This document shows positions 38,112-45,779 of a DNA stretch of 64,000 nt, piece by piece. The number at the start of each line of letters is the position of its first letter. Position 1 is the first letter of the stretch. The notes under the pieces are model-generated. The model did no database searches, had not been told where the DNA came from, and worked only from the letters and a program-made list of their open reading frames with translations. The position numbers and the translations under genes were made by a program. This DNA comes from Granulicella sibirica. Its GTDB lineage: Bacteria > Acidobacteriota > Terriglobia > Terriglobales > Acidobacteriaceae. The DNA lies in the NCBI RefSeq assembly GCF_004115155.1, contig NZ_RDSM01000001.1, forward strand, positions 1,426,001 through 1,490,000, written 5' to 3'.

Positions 38112-39677
38112 CTGGCCCGGCAAATCTTCGCAACGAAGTCCATCGACAAACTGATTCGAGAGTCTGAGCGGCCGGAACACGCGCTGCGCAAGACGCTTGG
38201 TCCGGTCTCTTTGACAGCTCTGGGCATCGGGGCGGTAATCGGGTCGGGGATCTTCACTGTCATCGGCACGGCGATTTCTGGAGATATGTCTTCAGGGGCG
38301 GTTTCGGGGAGCGTGCTGAAGACCCCGGTTCTGGACTACATTCTGCATCACTCCGCACTGGCTGGACGGCCGGGAGCGGGGCCCGCGCTGGCGTTGTCGC
38401 TTGTGCTGGTGGCGATCGTGTGTGCGTTGACGGGGCTCTGCTATGCGGAGCTGGCGTCCATGATTCCGATTGCGGGGTCGGCTTATACGTACACCTACGC
38501 AACGATGGGCGAGCTTGTGGCTTGGATCATCGGGTGGGATCTTGTGCTCGAGTATGCATTCTCGAATATGAGCGTGTCAGTGGGGTTCGCGGCGCATGTT
38601 GTCGATCTGATGGACTGGCTTGGGCTGCGGCTGAGCCCGAAGTGGCTATCGCCGGCTTACCTGCCGCAGGGTCTGCAGGATCTGGCCGGGAAGGACATTT
38701 ATCTGCCGGGCTGGCATTCGGGCTTCAATATTCCGGCATTTCTCGTGGTGATGCTGCTTTCAGTTGTGCTGGTGCGGGGGATTCGGGAGTCGGCGCGGAC
38801 CAACAACATCATGGTGTTGTTGAAGATCGTGGCGATCCTGCTGTTTGTCTTCTTTGGGATCGGGTTCATTCATCCCGGGAACTATCACCCGTTTTCTCCG
38901 AATGGCTGGTCGGGCGTGCTGACCGGTGGGTCGATCATCTTCTTTACGTATATTGGGTTCGATTCGGTTTCGACGGCGGCGGAAGAGTGTAAACAGCCGC
39001 AACGGGATGTGCCCATCGGGATTCTGGCGACGCTGATCATCTGCACGATTTTGTACTGCGCGGTGGCGATTGTGCTGACGGGCATTGTGAAGTGGGACAC
39101 GATGGTGGGCGACGCGGCTCCGGTGGTGAACGCGCTGAAGAAGCTATCGGTGCTGCCGGGTGGGCACAAGCTGCACTGGGTTCGGCTTGGCGTGCTGTGC
39201 GGGGCGCTGCTTGGGATGATCTCTTCCCTGCTGGTGTTCCAGATGGGGCAGGCCCGGGTTTGGTTTGCGATGTCGCGGGACCGGCTGCTGCCGGACTGGT
39301 TCAGCGTGATTCATCCGCGGTTTCGGACGCCGGCGAATGCTACGTGGTTTGCGGCGGTGCTGGTGGCGATTCCGGCGGGGCTGTTCGATGTTGGGACGTT
39401 TGCGGAGCTATCGAACATCGGAACACTGTTTGCGTTTGTGCTGGTGTCGGTGGGGGTGCTGGTGTTGCGGTATCGGGAGCCGGCGCGGCGGCGAGGGTTC
39501 CGGGTGCCGCTTGGGCCGGTGATTCCGATGCTCAGCATCATCTTCTGTACGCTGCTGATGGCAGGTCTGCCGATTCTTACGTGGCTGCGGTTCTTTGCGT
39601 GGCTGGTGATCGGGCTGGGAGTTTACTTCCTTTACAGCAGGAAGCGGAGTGAGTTCTACCCCGGGCCGGGCGCGTAA
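38112..39677 (+). CDS. APC family amino acid permease; probable non-standard CTG start
   Basis: This amino-acid/polyamine/cation antiporter superfamily permease has about twelve helices; TM1 contains ALGIGAVIGSGIFTVIGTA. The conserved pre-TM1 segment ATKSIDKLIRESERPEHALRKTLGPVSLT begins upstream of the first standard start codon (TTG at 38211). Reading back to the in-frame stop at 38049 finds no ATG, GTG or TTG. A CTG at 38112 has AGGGAG eight bases upstream and yields MARQIFATKS, close to family N-termini, so CTG (521 residues) is proposed. The 38211 start would give 488 residues and lose the conserved cytoplasmic segment. Confidence 0.85.
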   Translation: MARQIFATKSIDKLIRESERPEHALRKTLGPVSLTALGIGAVIGSGIFTVIGTAISGDMSSGAVSGSVLKTPVLDYILHHSALAGRPGAGPALALSLVLVAIVCALTGLCYAELASMIPIAGSAYTYTYATMGELVAWIIGWDLVLEYAFSNMSVSVGFAAHVVDLMDWLGLRLSPKWLSPAYLPQGLQDLAGKDIYLPGWHSGFNIPAFLVVMLLSVVLVRGIRESARTNNIMVLLKIVAILLFVFFGIGFIHPGNYHPFSPNGWSGVLTGGSIIFFTYIGFDSVSTAAEECKQPQRDVPIGILATLIICTILYCAVAIVLTGIVKWDTMVGDAAPVVNALKKLSVLPGGHKLHWVRLGVLCGALLGMISSLLVFQMGQARVWFAMSRDRLLPDWFSVIHPRFRTPANATWFAAVLVAIPAGLFDVGTFAELSNIGTLFAFVLVSVGVLVLRYREPARRRGFRVPLGPVIPMLSIIFCTLLMAGLPILTWLRFFAWLVIGLGVYFLYSRKRSEFYPGPGA

Positions 39678-39686
39678 ACTATAGGG

Positions 39687-40727
39687 ATGGCACGTCGGAT
39701 TCCGAAACCTGAGCTGGAGCTTGAGCCGGAGGTATGGCTCCGCAAGCTTCCTAAAGTGGAGCTGCATCTGCATCTTGAGGGCACGATTCTGCCCGAGACG
39801 CTGGTTGCGCTGAGCGAGCGGCATGATGCGGAGCCGTTGACGCTCGCGGGGGCTCAACAGCTTTATCGCTATGCCAACTTTCATGGGTTTCTGATGGCCT
39901 TCAAGGCAGTGACGGAGAGGCTGCGGACCCCGGATGACTACGAGTTCATGACGTACACCATGGTTCGGGAGCTGGCGGCGCAGGGTGTGGTGCATGCTGA
40001 GGTGTATATCTCGTTCGGGATTCTGAACCGGCAGGGGCGGCTTGCGGTCGATGACGTGATGTTGGCGATCGAGCGGGGGCGGACGCGGGGTGAGGCGGAG
40101 TTTGGCACGACCGTTTACTGGCTGATCGATGCGGTGCGGCACTTCGGGGTCGAGGAGGCGGCGGTTGTGTTTCGGGCGGCGGCGGCCATGCGGAAGGAGT
40201 TTCCGAGCATTGTTGGGATCGGGATCGGCGGAGATGAGGCGCGAGGTGGGGCGGATCTCTTTCGGGAGCTCTATGAAGAGGCTCGGGAGGCTGGGCTACG
40301 GCTGACGGCGCATGCGGGGGAGTCAACGGGGCCGGCTAGTATCTGGTCGGCGATCAATATCGGGGCGGAGCGGATTGGGCATGCACTCACGGCGAAGGAA
40401 GATCCGGAGCTGATGGAGGTGTTGGCCGAGAAGCAGATTCCGCTGGAGATGAACGTGACGAGCAATATCCGGACGGGGTGTTGCGCCGACTTCGACGCGC
40501 ATCCGGTGAAGGAGTACTTCGATCGCGGGCTGATGGTGACGCTGAACTCGGACGATCCGCCGATGTTCGGGAGCAACCTGCTGGGCGAGTACATCCTGGC
40601 GTACGAGCGGTATGGGTTCACGCTGGAGCAGATGCGGGAGCTGGCGGCCAACTCGGTCGAGGCGAGCTTTCTGCCTGCGGAGCGGAAGATTGCACTGCTC
40701 CAAAAAGTAGAGCAGTTCGGCTGGTAG
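39687..40727 (+). CDS. add: Adenosine deaminase
   Basis: This 346-residue protein matches the metal-dependent adenosine/AMP deaminase family. VELHLHLEGTI (zinc histidines) is near the N-terminus, HAGES carries a further His and the catalytic Glu region, and RIGHAL plus the LNSDDPPMF motif carry the remaining His and Asp. The enzyme hydrolyses adenosine to inosine. The start lies nine bases after the permease stop, so the two are probably co-transcribed, which fits purine salvage or amine/amino-acid use. It could also be an adenine deaminase subtype. Confidence 0.93.
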   Translation: MARRIPKPELELEPEVWLRKLPKVELHLHLEGTILPETLVALSERHDAEPLTLAGAQQLYRYANFHGFLMAFKAVTERLRTPDDYEFMTYTMVRELAAQGVVHAEVYISFGILNRQGRLAVDDVMLAIERGRTRGEAEFGTTVYWLIDAVRHFGVEEAAVVFRAAAAMRKEFPSIVGIGIGGDEARGGADLFRELYEEAREAGLRLTAHAGESTGPASIWSAINIGAERIGHALTAKEDPELMEVLAEKQIPLEMNVTSNIRTGCCADFDAHPVKEYFDRGLMVTLNSDDPPMFGSNLLGEYILAYERYGFTLEQMRELAANSVEASFLPAERKIALLQKVEQFGW

Positions 40728-40734
40728 GTTCGGG

Positions 40735-40905
40735 CTAATCGCCCAGCAGCTCGCGCTGGTGGAGCATGTGGACGAGCTGGTGGCGCTTCTCCTGGACTAC
40801 ACGCTGAAACCAGGTGCGTTCAATGGGTTCGAGTCTCCGGATCTCGCGTTCGAGGTCGTGGATCCTGCGGTCAAGTTGTTGTTTGGCGTCTTCCTGAATT
40901 TCCAT
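40735..40905 (-). CDS. Small hypothetical helical protein (56 aa)
   Basis: The frame on the minus strand encodes MEIQEDAKQQLDRRIHDLER followed by further Arg/Glu/Leu-rich helix, ending HQRELLGD. Heptad-like spacing suggests a short coiled coil. There is no family match that I can name, and no strong ribosome-binding site. It is convergent with adenosine deaminase. It may be real, but the short length limits confidence. Confidence 0.4.
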   Translation of the reverse strand: MEIQEDAKQQLDRRIHDLEREIRRLEPIERTWFQRVVQEKRHQLVHMLHQRELLGD

Positions 40906-41092
40906 GGTGGAGAGACTATCGACACATTATGATGGGGCAAAATACCACGGAAGCGTCAGGTCTCCGCCTGCTTGCCGGCACGAAGGCTCACGTAAGGGAT
41001 GCGGATGCACCCGACGACGCTGATGTCACCCCACCCCGGAAATTCCACTTCCTTCGAAGTGAGAAGATGTATCAGAACACAGGAGACGAACG

Positions 41093-41545
41093 ATGAAGAA
41101 TCACACTGTTGCCTTTGCGAAGCGAAGCCTCTTTCTCGCTGCCCTCATTGCCCTTTGCGCCTCGGCCTCAGCGTCCGCGCAGAACAAGGCTATCGGGTTC
41201 AAGCAGGGCATGCCCTTCAGCAACGCCTACGTCGCAGGCAACACCCTCTACGTCGCCGGTCAGCAAGGCCCCGATGAGAATGGCAAGGTGACCGGGACCG
41301 ACATCACCCTGCAGACGACCAACACCCTCAACATCATCAAGAAGATCGTCGAAGACGCCGGCTTCAAGGTCACGGACATCGTGAACGTCACGGTCTACGT
41401 AACCGACCTCGCCGATGTGCCAGCTATGAACGCTGTCTACAAGAAGCTTATGCCCGACCCCAAGCCTGCCCGTGCGACGGTCAAGGTCGCCGGACTGATC
41501 GGCGACGCCAAGATCGAAATCTCCGCCATCGCCGTCAAGCAGTAA
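41093..41545 (+). CDS. Exported RidA/YjgF family protein
   Basis: This is a 150-residue RidA (YjgF/YER057c/UK114) domain protein with a cleavable signal peptide (about 1-29, AALIALCASASASAQ). Landmarks of the fold are NAYVAGNTLYVAGQQGPD and ARATVKVAGLIGDAKIEISAIAV (the Arg of the imine-binding site). Most RidA proteins are cytosolic 2-aminoacrylate deaminases; an exported version must meet another substrate. The ATG follows GGAGACGAACG. It appears monocistronic. Confidence 0.92.
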   Translation: MKNHTVAFAKRSLFLAALIALCASASASAQNKAIGFKQGMPFSNAYVAGNTLYVAGQQGPDENGKVTGTDITLQTTNTLNIIKKIVEDAGFKVTDIVNVTVYVTDLADVPAMNAVYKKLMPDPKPARATVKVAGLIGDAKIEISAIAVKQ

Positions 41546-41566
41546 TGACGCGCGTGGCTCTGGCGG

Positions 41567-42685
41567 CTACTCGAGGGTGGCCGCCAGGGCCGGCGTAACG
41601 GTTCGGTGCGTTGCGATGACTCGCGGCGGGGCTACCGACATGGGCGCATACCGCTTGTAGACGCTGAGATGAAAACAGGCCTGCTGAAACTCCTCTTCGA
41701 CATCGATGCGCCCGTCGTCCAGAAGCGGCGTGAGGTAGAGGCGCATCCAGGCGATCTCCGCCTGCGACATTCCCTTCTTCCCAAGATCAATTGCCTGCCC
41801 CGTCAGATGGGGTGACGCTGCCTCCCCATCCGCCTGCGCCGCGTTGCCATTCGTCCGCATCAACCTCAACTGAAATGAAACAGTGCGCACGGCCGAGTTG
41901 ATCTGAAGCGGCGCATGGAACTGTGCGTAGTGGGCCCGGCCCACCGCGAGCAGAAACTGCGCAACCCAGGGCCTGCAGAATCTGCGGTTCACGGGAAGCC
42001 GCTCGTCGATCCGGAGGCCTTCGTTCACCGGTAAGGCCACCAGCATCTTCTTCTGCCGCATGTCGAGGAGATCGTCGTCATCCTGTATGCGGGTGAGGCC
42101 ATCCTGGTCGGCCATGAGGTTCTGGTGCACCAACACCTCGTGGCTGCCACGAAGCGCTGCAGGCATATTGAGGTGACCGCGTCCGTCGTAGAGGCCGGGA
42201 ACGACCTCGGCTGAGGCCACCACCTCCTCGGCTGGAGCGACTTGCGGGTGTACTGCGTCCTGGCGGATGACGCTCACAACGGAGGTGGGGACGCTCGGTT
42301 GAGGGACTGACTTCGGAGTGCTCTCGTCTGGTTCGTCGGCGGAAAGTGCTCTCGTTTGTGCTGCTTTCGTGATTCGCCGGTGACTTTGCCTGGCCTTCAA
42401 GAGCTTGACGGGAGTGGCGGCCTGCTTGCGACCGCGTCTCACTGGTTCCTTCACCGCGAGTTCCGCGCGTTTGTGGCGAGAGTCTGCTTTGCGGGAGAGT
42501 TCGCGGGACTTGATCGCTTGCCTGCCTGCAGGGCGGACCCAGTGGGCTTCGTGGGTCGGATGGAAGCGCACCTGGGGACGCGGAGGCTTGATTCCGGTCG
42601 TGCGGGAATGGTAGGCAAGGAGCGAAACCGGAAGCAAAAACAGGGCCGCGAACGCTGCAAACAAACGGGTTAGCGTGGAACGCAT
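41567..42685 (-). CDS. DUF5715 family exported protein with M15-peptidase-like motifs
   Basis: This 372-residue protein has an N-terminal signal sequence (about 1-24, ending near LAY). A Lys/Arg/Ala-rich linker follows, and then a C-terminal domain with SPHLTGQAIDLG (SxHxxGxAxD type) and ACFHLSVYKRY. These resemble the zinc-binding motifs of M15 D,D-carboxypeptidases or endopeptidases. DUF5715 proteins are common in acidobacteria and may act on peptidoglycan. It is divergent from the cytochrome-like gene at 42803. Confidence 0.82.
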   Translation of the reverse strand: MRSTLTRLFAAFAALFLLPVSLLAYHSRTTGIKPPRPQVRFHPTHEAHWVRPAGRQAIKSRELSRKADSRHKRAELAVKEPVRRGRKQAATPVKLLKARQSHRRITKAAQTRALSADEPDESTPKSVPQPSVPTSVVSVIRQDAVHPQVAPAEEVVASAEVVPGLYDGRGHLNMPAALRGSHEVLVHQNLMADQDGLTRIQDDDDLLDMRQKKMLVALPVNEGLRIDERLPVNRRFCRPWVAQFLLAVGRAHYAQFHAPLQINSAVRTVSFQLRLMRTNGNAAQADGEAASPHLTGQAIDLGKKGMSQAEIAWMRLYLTPLLDDGRIDVEEEFQQACFHLSVYKRYAPMSVAPPRVIATHRTVTPALAATLE

Positions 42686-42802
42686 CAGCAGATTGTGGGA
42701 GGCCGAGAAGAGCGCCAGAGCCTCTTTAGAGTAGGGGATGGGTATGATTGGTGGGGAGTGGCGGGTTGGGTTCTGTTGCTGAGTTGGTTATTAGGAGCGT
42801 GG

Positions 42803-43198
42803 ATGCGGAGCGTCTGGGTGGCTTTAGGTTTGGGGCTTATCTCGTTGTCGGGTAAGGGGTTGTTGGGACAAGAGGAGGCTCGGCCAGAGTTTTACGTCCA
42901 GCACGTGAGACCGATCTTCGAGAACCAGTGTTTTCGGTGTCATGGAGGCATGAATCATCGGGGCGGATTGAACATGTCGACTCGGGCGGGGATGTACAAA
43001 GGGGGCAAGGATGGGGCCGTGCTGGTTCCCGGGGATCCAAGTAAGTCGTTGATGGTGAAGGCAATACGGCACGAGGGGCAGAACGGGAGTCCAAAGCCGA
43101 TGCCGGAGAAGAGCAAACTTTCCGATGGCGATATCGGAACCATCGAACGGTGGATCCGGGCGGGGGCGATCATGCCGGTGGACATTCCGAAGCCTTAG
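42803..43198 (+). CDS. Small exported c-type cytochrome-like domain protein
   Basis: This 131-residue protein has an N-terminal export signal (MRSVWVALGLGLISLSGKGL) and one heme-binding CxxCH (CFRCHG). LNMSTRAGMYKGG and VLVPGDPSKSLMVKAIRHEG follow, which is the layout of the planctomycete-type cytochrome C1 domain (PSCyt1). Larger upstream starts exist, but AGGAG five bases before the ATG at 42803 fixes this start. It probably works in the periplasm as a redox or anchoring module; its partner is not adjacent. Confidence 0.8.
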   Translation: MRSVWVALGLGLISLSGKGLLGQEEARPEFYVQHVRPIFENQCFRCHGGMNHRGGLNMSTRAGMYKGGKDGAVLVPGDPSKSLMVKAIRHEGQNGSPKPMPEKSKLSDGDIGTIERWIRAGAIMPVDIPKP

Positions 43199-43262
43199 AA
43201 CGCTATCTCGATTCTCGATTTCCCCTCGTGTCCTTGGTGTCCTTCCCGTGGATGGTTTGCCG

Positions 43263-43292
43263 TTGACCGGATCGTCGGGGCCATGCTAGCGT
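43263..43292 (+). promoter_or_regulatory. Promoter for leader peptide 3 and the CDO-rhodanese gene
   Basis: TTGACC at 43263-43268 and TAGCGT at 43287-43292 are 18 bases apart. The leader ATG at 43298 lies about where transcription would begin, so the leader mRNA could be nearly leaderless. Confidence 0.4.
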
Positions 43293-43297
43293 CGGTT

Positions 43298-43351
43298 ATG
43301 GCGTTTTTCGGGCTTCCTCGTTGTCGTTGCTGCCGACCCTCCGTCGGGTGA
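43298..43351 (+). CDS. Cysteine-rich leader peptide 3 (17 aa), upstream of CDO-rhodanese gene
   Basis: The ATG at 43298 opens a 17-residue frame, MAFFGLPRCRCCRPSVG, ending at TGA 43349-43351. It contains three Cys codons within four (CRCC), the same cluster as in leader peptide 2 upstream of the TonB operon (PCRCCC). No ribosome-binding site is visible, consistent with leaderless translation. A small CCGAC/GTCGG hairpin begins in the last codons. Its position ahead of a cysteine-metabolism gene suggests a cysteine-sensing attenuator or translational sensor; this is an inference. Confidence 0.55.
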   Translation: MAFFGLPRCRCCRPSVG

Positions 43352-43486
43352 GCTGCGACCTTCCCAGAGCCTTCTGAAACGCCGTCTCCGGAACTCATCC
43401 GAACCCTCACATCCCTGGCTTGCATGGAATTTGCCAACACTTGCGTGTGGTGGCCTGTCGCGAGCCGTGCCTTCGGAGAGAGTTTT

Positions 43487-44464
43487 ATGGAAATCAGAAG
43501 AGACGAACAGCTTGCCCACGGCGGCGAGATCACGTCCGCGGGATCCGGCATGATCCTAAAGACCTCAGAGGAGCTCGCCGGTATTATCTCGCTGGTCGCT
43601 TCGTCGAATCGATGGGTCGATCGGGTAAGACTCCGTGCTGAACACCGTTGGTACGAGCGGTTATATGACGGTGCGGACCATGACATCTGGGTCATCAGCT
43701 GGCTGCCAGGGCAGTCTACCGGGTTCCACGACCATGGCGACTCCGCGGGAGCCTTCGTGGTGGCGACGGGCATTCTCGAGGAGCATCGTCCAGGGGAGCA
43801 GCCCCTCACGATCCGTCCAGGGGAGCCGCGCATATTCGGCACCGGCTACGCGCACGATGTCCGCAATGCTTCCCTGGCGCCGGCCATCAGCATCCACGCC
43901 TATTCGCCTCCACTCAGTGAGATGAACGAGTACGAACTGGCTGGCGGTGAGCTCGTACCGCGCGAGCGCGCGTCCGAGGAGGCTGAAGGAACAGATTGGA
44001 AGCGGAGAGAGAACAAAGAGAAACTGAATGACCGGCCTGTCGTCCTGAGCATCGAGCAGGTGCTTTCCGTGGCGCGCACCCGCCTGCAACGCCTGCCACC
44101 TGATGTGGTCTATCGGGAGCTGATTGGAAAGCAGGCCCTGTTCGTCGATATTCGTCCCGAGGGCCAGCGCGCGATTGAGGGTACTATTCCGGGCGCCCTG
44201 GTCATCGAGCGGAACGTGCTGGAGTGGCGGCTCGATCCGCTCTCCAGCGCTCGGTTGCCGGTCGCGACCGATCATGATCTCCGGGTCATTCTTTTCTGCT
44301 CCGAGGGGTACACCTCGAGCCTCGCCGCTGCCGCTCTCCAGGATCTTGGGCTGTGGCGCGCGACGGACATGATTGGTGGTTTCCATGCATGGAGACTGGC
44401 TGGCCTGCCGATCGCGGAAGCGGGCCAGTCTTCCTCGCAGTGTTCGACGCTGAGAGCATCGTAG
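43487..44464 (+). CDS. Cysteine dioxygenase-rhodanese fusion protein
   Basis: This 325-residue protein has an N-terminal cupin of the type I cysteine (thiol) dioxygenase family. The first two iron ligands are His81 and His83 (GFHDHGDSAGAF), and the third is His123 (GTGYAHDVRN). A linker leads to a C-terminal rhodanese domain with FVDIRPEGQR and the active-site Cys270 (LFCSEGYTSS). Cysteine dioxygenase makes cysteine sulfinate; rhodaneses carry sulfane sulfur. The fusion suggests coupled thiol oxidation and sulfur transfer. The start ATG at 43487 has GGAGAGA upstream. A 43424 start would lack this site. It lies behind leader peptide 3. Confidence 0.85.
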   Translation: MEIRRDEQLAHGGEITSAGSGMILKTSEELAGIISLVASSNRWVDRVRLRAEHRWYERLYDGADHDIWVISWLPGQSTGFHDHGDSAGAFVVATGILEEHRPGEQPLTIRPGEPRIFGTGYAHDVRNASLAPAISIHAYSPPLSEMNEYELAGGELVPRERASEEAEGTDWKRRENKEKLNDRPVVLSIEQVLSVARTRLQRLPPDVVYRELIGKQALFVDIRPEGQRAIEGTIPGALVIERNVLEWRLDPLSSARLPVATDHDLRVILFCSEGYTSSLAAAALQDLGLWRATDMIGGFHAWRLAGLPIAEAGQSSSQCSTLRAS

Positions 44465-44562
44465 CCTCTCACGAGAAGCGCTCTCAGCAAGACCGTGCGG
44501 GAGTCTATCGTACGATCAGAATCGGCCCAGCTCCGTATCTCGCGCTGGGGACAGGAGCCGAA

Positions 44563-44727
44563 ATGCCATCGTTCTCAAATGAACTTTCCAATGCACTCAC
44601 TTACAAGCAGTACCTTGCATTGGGGACCAAAGAGCAGAAGCGCCGCTGGACGCAGGTCTATGACATAGGACGCCTCGATGCCGTACAACAGCAGCGCGAA
44701 GGGTGCCGGGGCTGGACCCGAAGATGA
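44563..44727 (+). CDS. 54-residue ORF resembling the N-terminus of thioredoxin-fold proteins
   Basis: The ATG at 44563 has AGGAG five bases upstream and encodes MPSFSNELSNALTYKQYLAL onward, with EQKRRWTQVYDIGRLD, ending GCRGWTRR. This resembles the N-terminal helix region of some thioredoxin-fold family proteins, but the domain stops before any CxxC motif. Its stop codon overlaps the deformylase start (ATGA). It may be a decayed remnant that now serves to couple translation of the deformylase, or an independent small protein. The family resemblance was seen by eye only. Confidence 0.5.
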   Translation: MPSFSNELSNALTYKQYLALGTKEQKRRWTQVYDIGRLDAVQQQREGCRGWTRR

Positions 44728-45314
44728 GGATAAAGATTGCGAGTGTTGGTGAGCCTGTCCTGCGTGATGCAGCAAGGCCTCTTCGTCCGGAGGAGATTGG
44801 CACTGGCCGTATCCGCGAATTGATCGAGCATATGCGAGAGACGCTTGCGGATGCTCCCGGTGTAGGCCTGGCCGCCCCGCAGGTAGGGGAGTCGCTGCAA
44901 CTTGCCATTATTGAAGATAAAGCGGAATACCAGGCTACCGTGGCAGCTGGCGAGTTAGCCGAACGGGAGCGGTCGCCCGTCCCATTCCATGTCCTGATCA
45001 ATCCTGAGATCGAGTTGCTATCGCCGCCAGAGGTAAGTTTCTTTGAGGGTTGTCTCAGCCTCCCCGGCTTTGTGGCGATGGTGCCTCGCGCGAGACACGT
45101 CAGAGTGCGGGCACTGAATGAGACAGGGCAGCCTGTACAGATCGACGCGGAGGGATGGTATGCACGGATTCTGCAGCATGAGATTGATCACCTTCACGGA
45201 ACCTTGTATATCGACCGCATGTGGCACCGCAGCTTCTCCTCCATCGACCAGCACAGCCGGCATTGGAAGTCCAGATCGACCGCGGAACTTGTAACTCATT
45301 TTCGTCCTAAGTGA
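44724..45314 (+). CDS. def: Peptide deformylase
   Basis: This 196-residue metalloenzyme removes the formyl group from nascent proteins. All three motifs are present: GVGLAAPQ (46-53), EGCLS with metal-binding Cys110, and HEIDHL with His152 and His156. A GTG at 44703 could also start the protein, but the ATG at 44724, overlapping the stop of the small upstream frame, is the simpler choice. Its location in a putative sulfur operon, not near fmt or the usual housekeeping context, suggests a secondary copy. The functional essential def is probably elsewhere. Confidence 0.93.
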   Translation: MRIKIASVGEPVLRDAARPLRPEEIGTGRIRELIEHMRETLADAPGVGLAAPQVGESLQLAIIEDKAEYQATVAAGELAERERSPVPFHVLINPEIELLSPPEVSFFEGCLSLPGFVAMVPRARHVRVRALNETGQPVQIDAEGWYARILQHEIDHLHGTLYIDRMWHRSFSSIDQHSRHWKSRSTAELVTHFRPK

Positions 45315-45379
45315 TAAAGCAATAAAACGCAGATAGACATATTGATCTTAATATCAGAGGGCGAAAGGCAACATGCCTG

Positions 45380-45411
45380 TTGCATTCTTCAGGCAGGCGT
45401 GGTTCTATAAG
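45380..45411 (+). promoter_or_regulatory. Putative promoter of the tandem cysteine leader region
   Basis: TATAAG at 45406-45411 resembles a -10 box, with a TTGCAT 20 bases further upstream at 45380 that is too distant for a perfect -35. The leader ATG at 45419 lies just where transcription would begin, which suggests a leaderless mRNA. Confidence 0.4.
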
Positions 45412-45418
45412 AATAATC

Positions 45419-45499
45419 ATGTTGATCAACTTTTCCATGCGTTGTTGCTGCACTCCGGTTATCGCCGTTGAGTGCCGTGCCGCATGGTGTTGTTGCTGA
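45419..45499 (+). CDS. Cysteine-rich leader peptide 1
   Basis: From ATG 45419 a 26-residue frame reads MLINFSMRCCCTPV..., continues with one Cys, and ends AAWCCC followed by TGA (45497-45499). It holds seven Cys codons, three directly after an internal ATG at 45437 and three immediately before the stop. No ribosome-binding site is seen, but the ATG can be the 5' end of the mRNA. A perfect intrinsic terminator lies 58 bases downstream. This is the layout of ribosome-mediated attenuation; cysteine limitation would stall ribosomes in the Cys runs. Confidence 0.6.
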   Translation: MLINFSMRCCCTPVIAVECRAAWCCC

Positions 45500-45505
45500 T
45501 CTTCA

Positions 45506-45537
45506 TCTCTTCAAGAAGCCTGACCTCTCTTCAAGAG
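45506..45537 (+). repeat. Duplicated TCTCTTCAAGA motif between leader 1 and the terminator
   Basis: TCTCTTCAAGA occurs at 45506-45516 and 45526-45536. Each copy is nearly self-complementary, and the copies can partially pair with each other. They lie in the segment where an antiterminator or pause structure would be expected, but no unique alternative fold could be derived by eye. Confidence 0.45.
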
Positions 45538-45556
45538 TCTAGACAAGCATCATGCG

Positions 45557-45582
45557 AAGCCCGGTTTCTGCCCGGGCTTTTT
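45557..45582 (+). terminator. Intrinsic terminator acting as candidate attenuator
   Basis: AAGCCCGG (45557-45564) and CCGGGCTT (45572-45579) form a perfect 8-bp stem with a seven-base loop, followed by TTT. It lies 58 bases after leader 1 and about 200 bases before the TonB receptor gene, so transcription of the operon from the upstream promoter must pass it. Confidence 0.8.
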
Positions 45583-45670
45583 CTGCGCCCCTATCAAACA
45601 AACAGACTGCGATAAGGCGTCCATGTATCTCCGGATCCAATTCTCCTCTAGCGCCACCAAAGGCAGTTTG

Positions 45671-45703
45671 ATGCCTATGCCTTGTCGTTGTTGTTGCCGC
45701 TGA
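45671..45703 (+). CDS. Cysteine-rich leader peptide 2 (10 aa)
   Basis: ATG 45671 opens MPMPCRCCCR followed by TGA (45701-45703), with four Cys codons in five positions. AAAGG at 45659-45663 is a plausible ribosome-binding site. It shares the CRCC core with leader 3. The receptor ATG follows 77 bases after the stop. It may control translation initiation or transcription downstream, independently of leader 1. Confidence 0.55.
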   Translation: MPMPCRCCCR

Positions 45704-45779
45704 CAGCATAAGACACGCAATGCGCGCTCCTACGCATTAGCAAACCTGCGCGCAAAAAACATCAGCAAAGAAGAGGATC

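Noticed and set aside
41046..41061. CACTTC-CTTC-GAAGTG hairpin upstream of the RidA gene
   Set aside because: The stem is only six base pairs with no T-tract and no repeated copies seen, so it is not reported as a regulatory element.
43195..43842. A 215-codon minus-strand frame opposite the CDO-rhodanese gene
   Set aside because: The plus-strand frame carries both dioxygenase and rhodanese motifs, and the minus frame has none.
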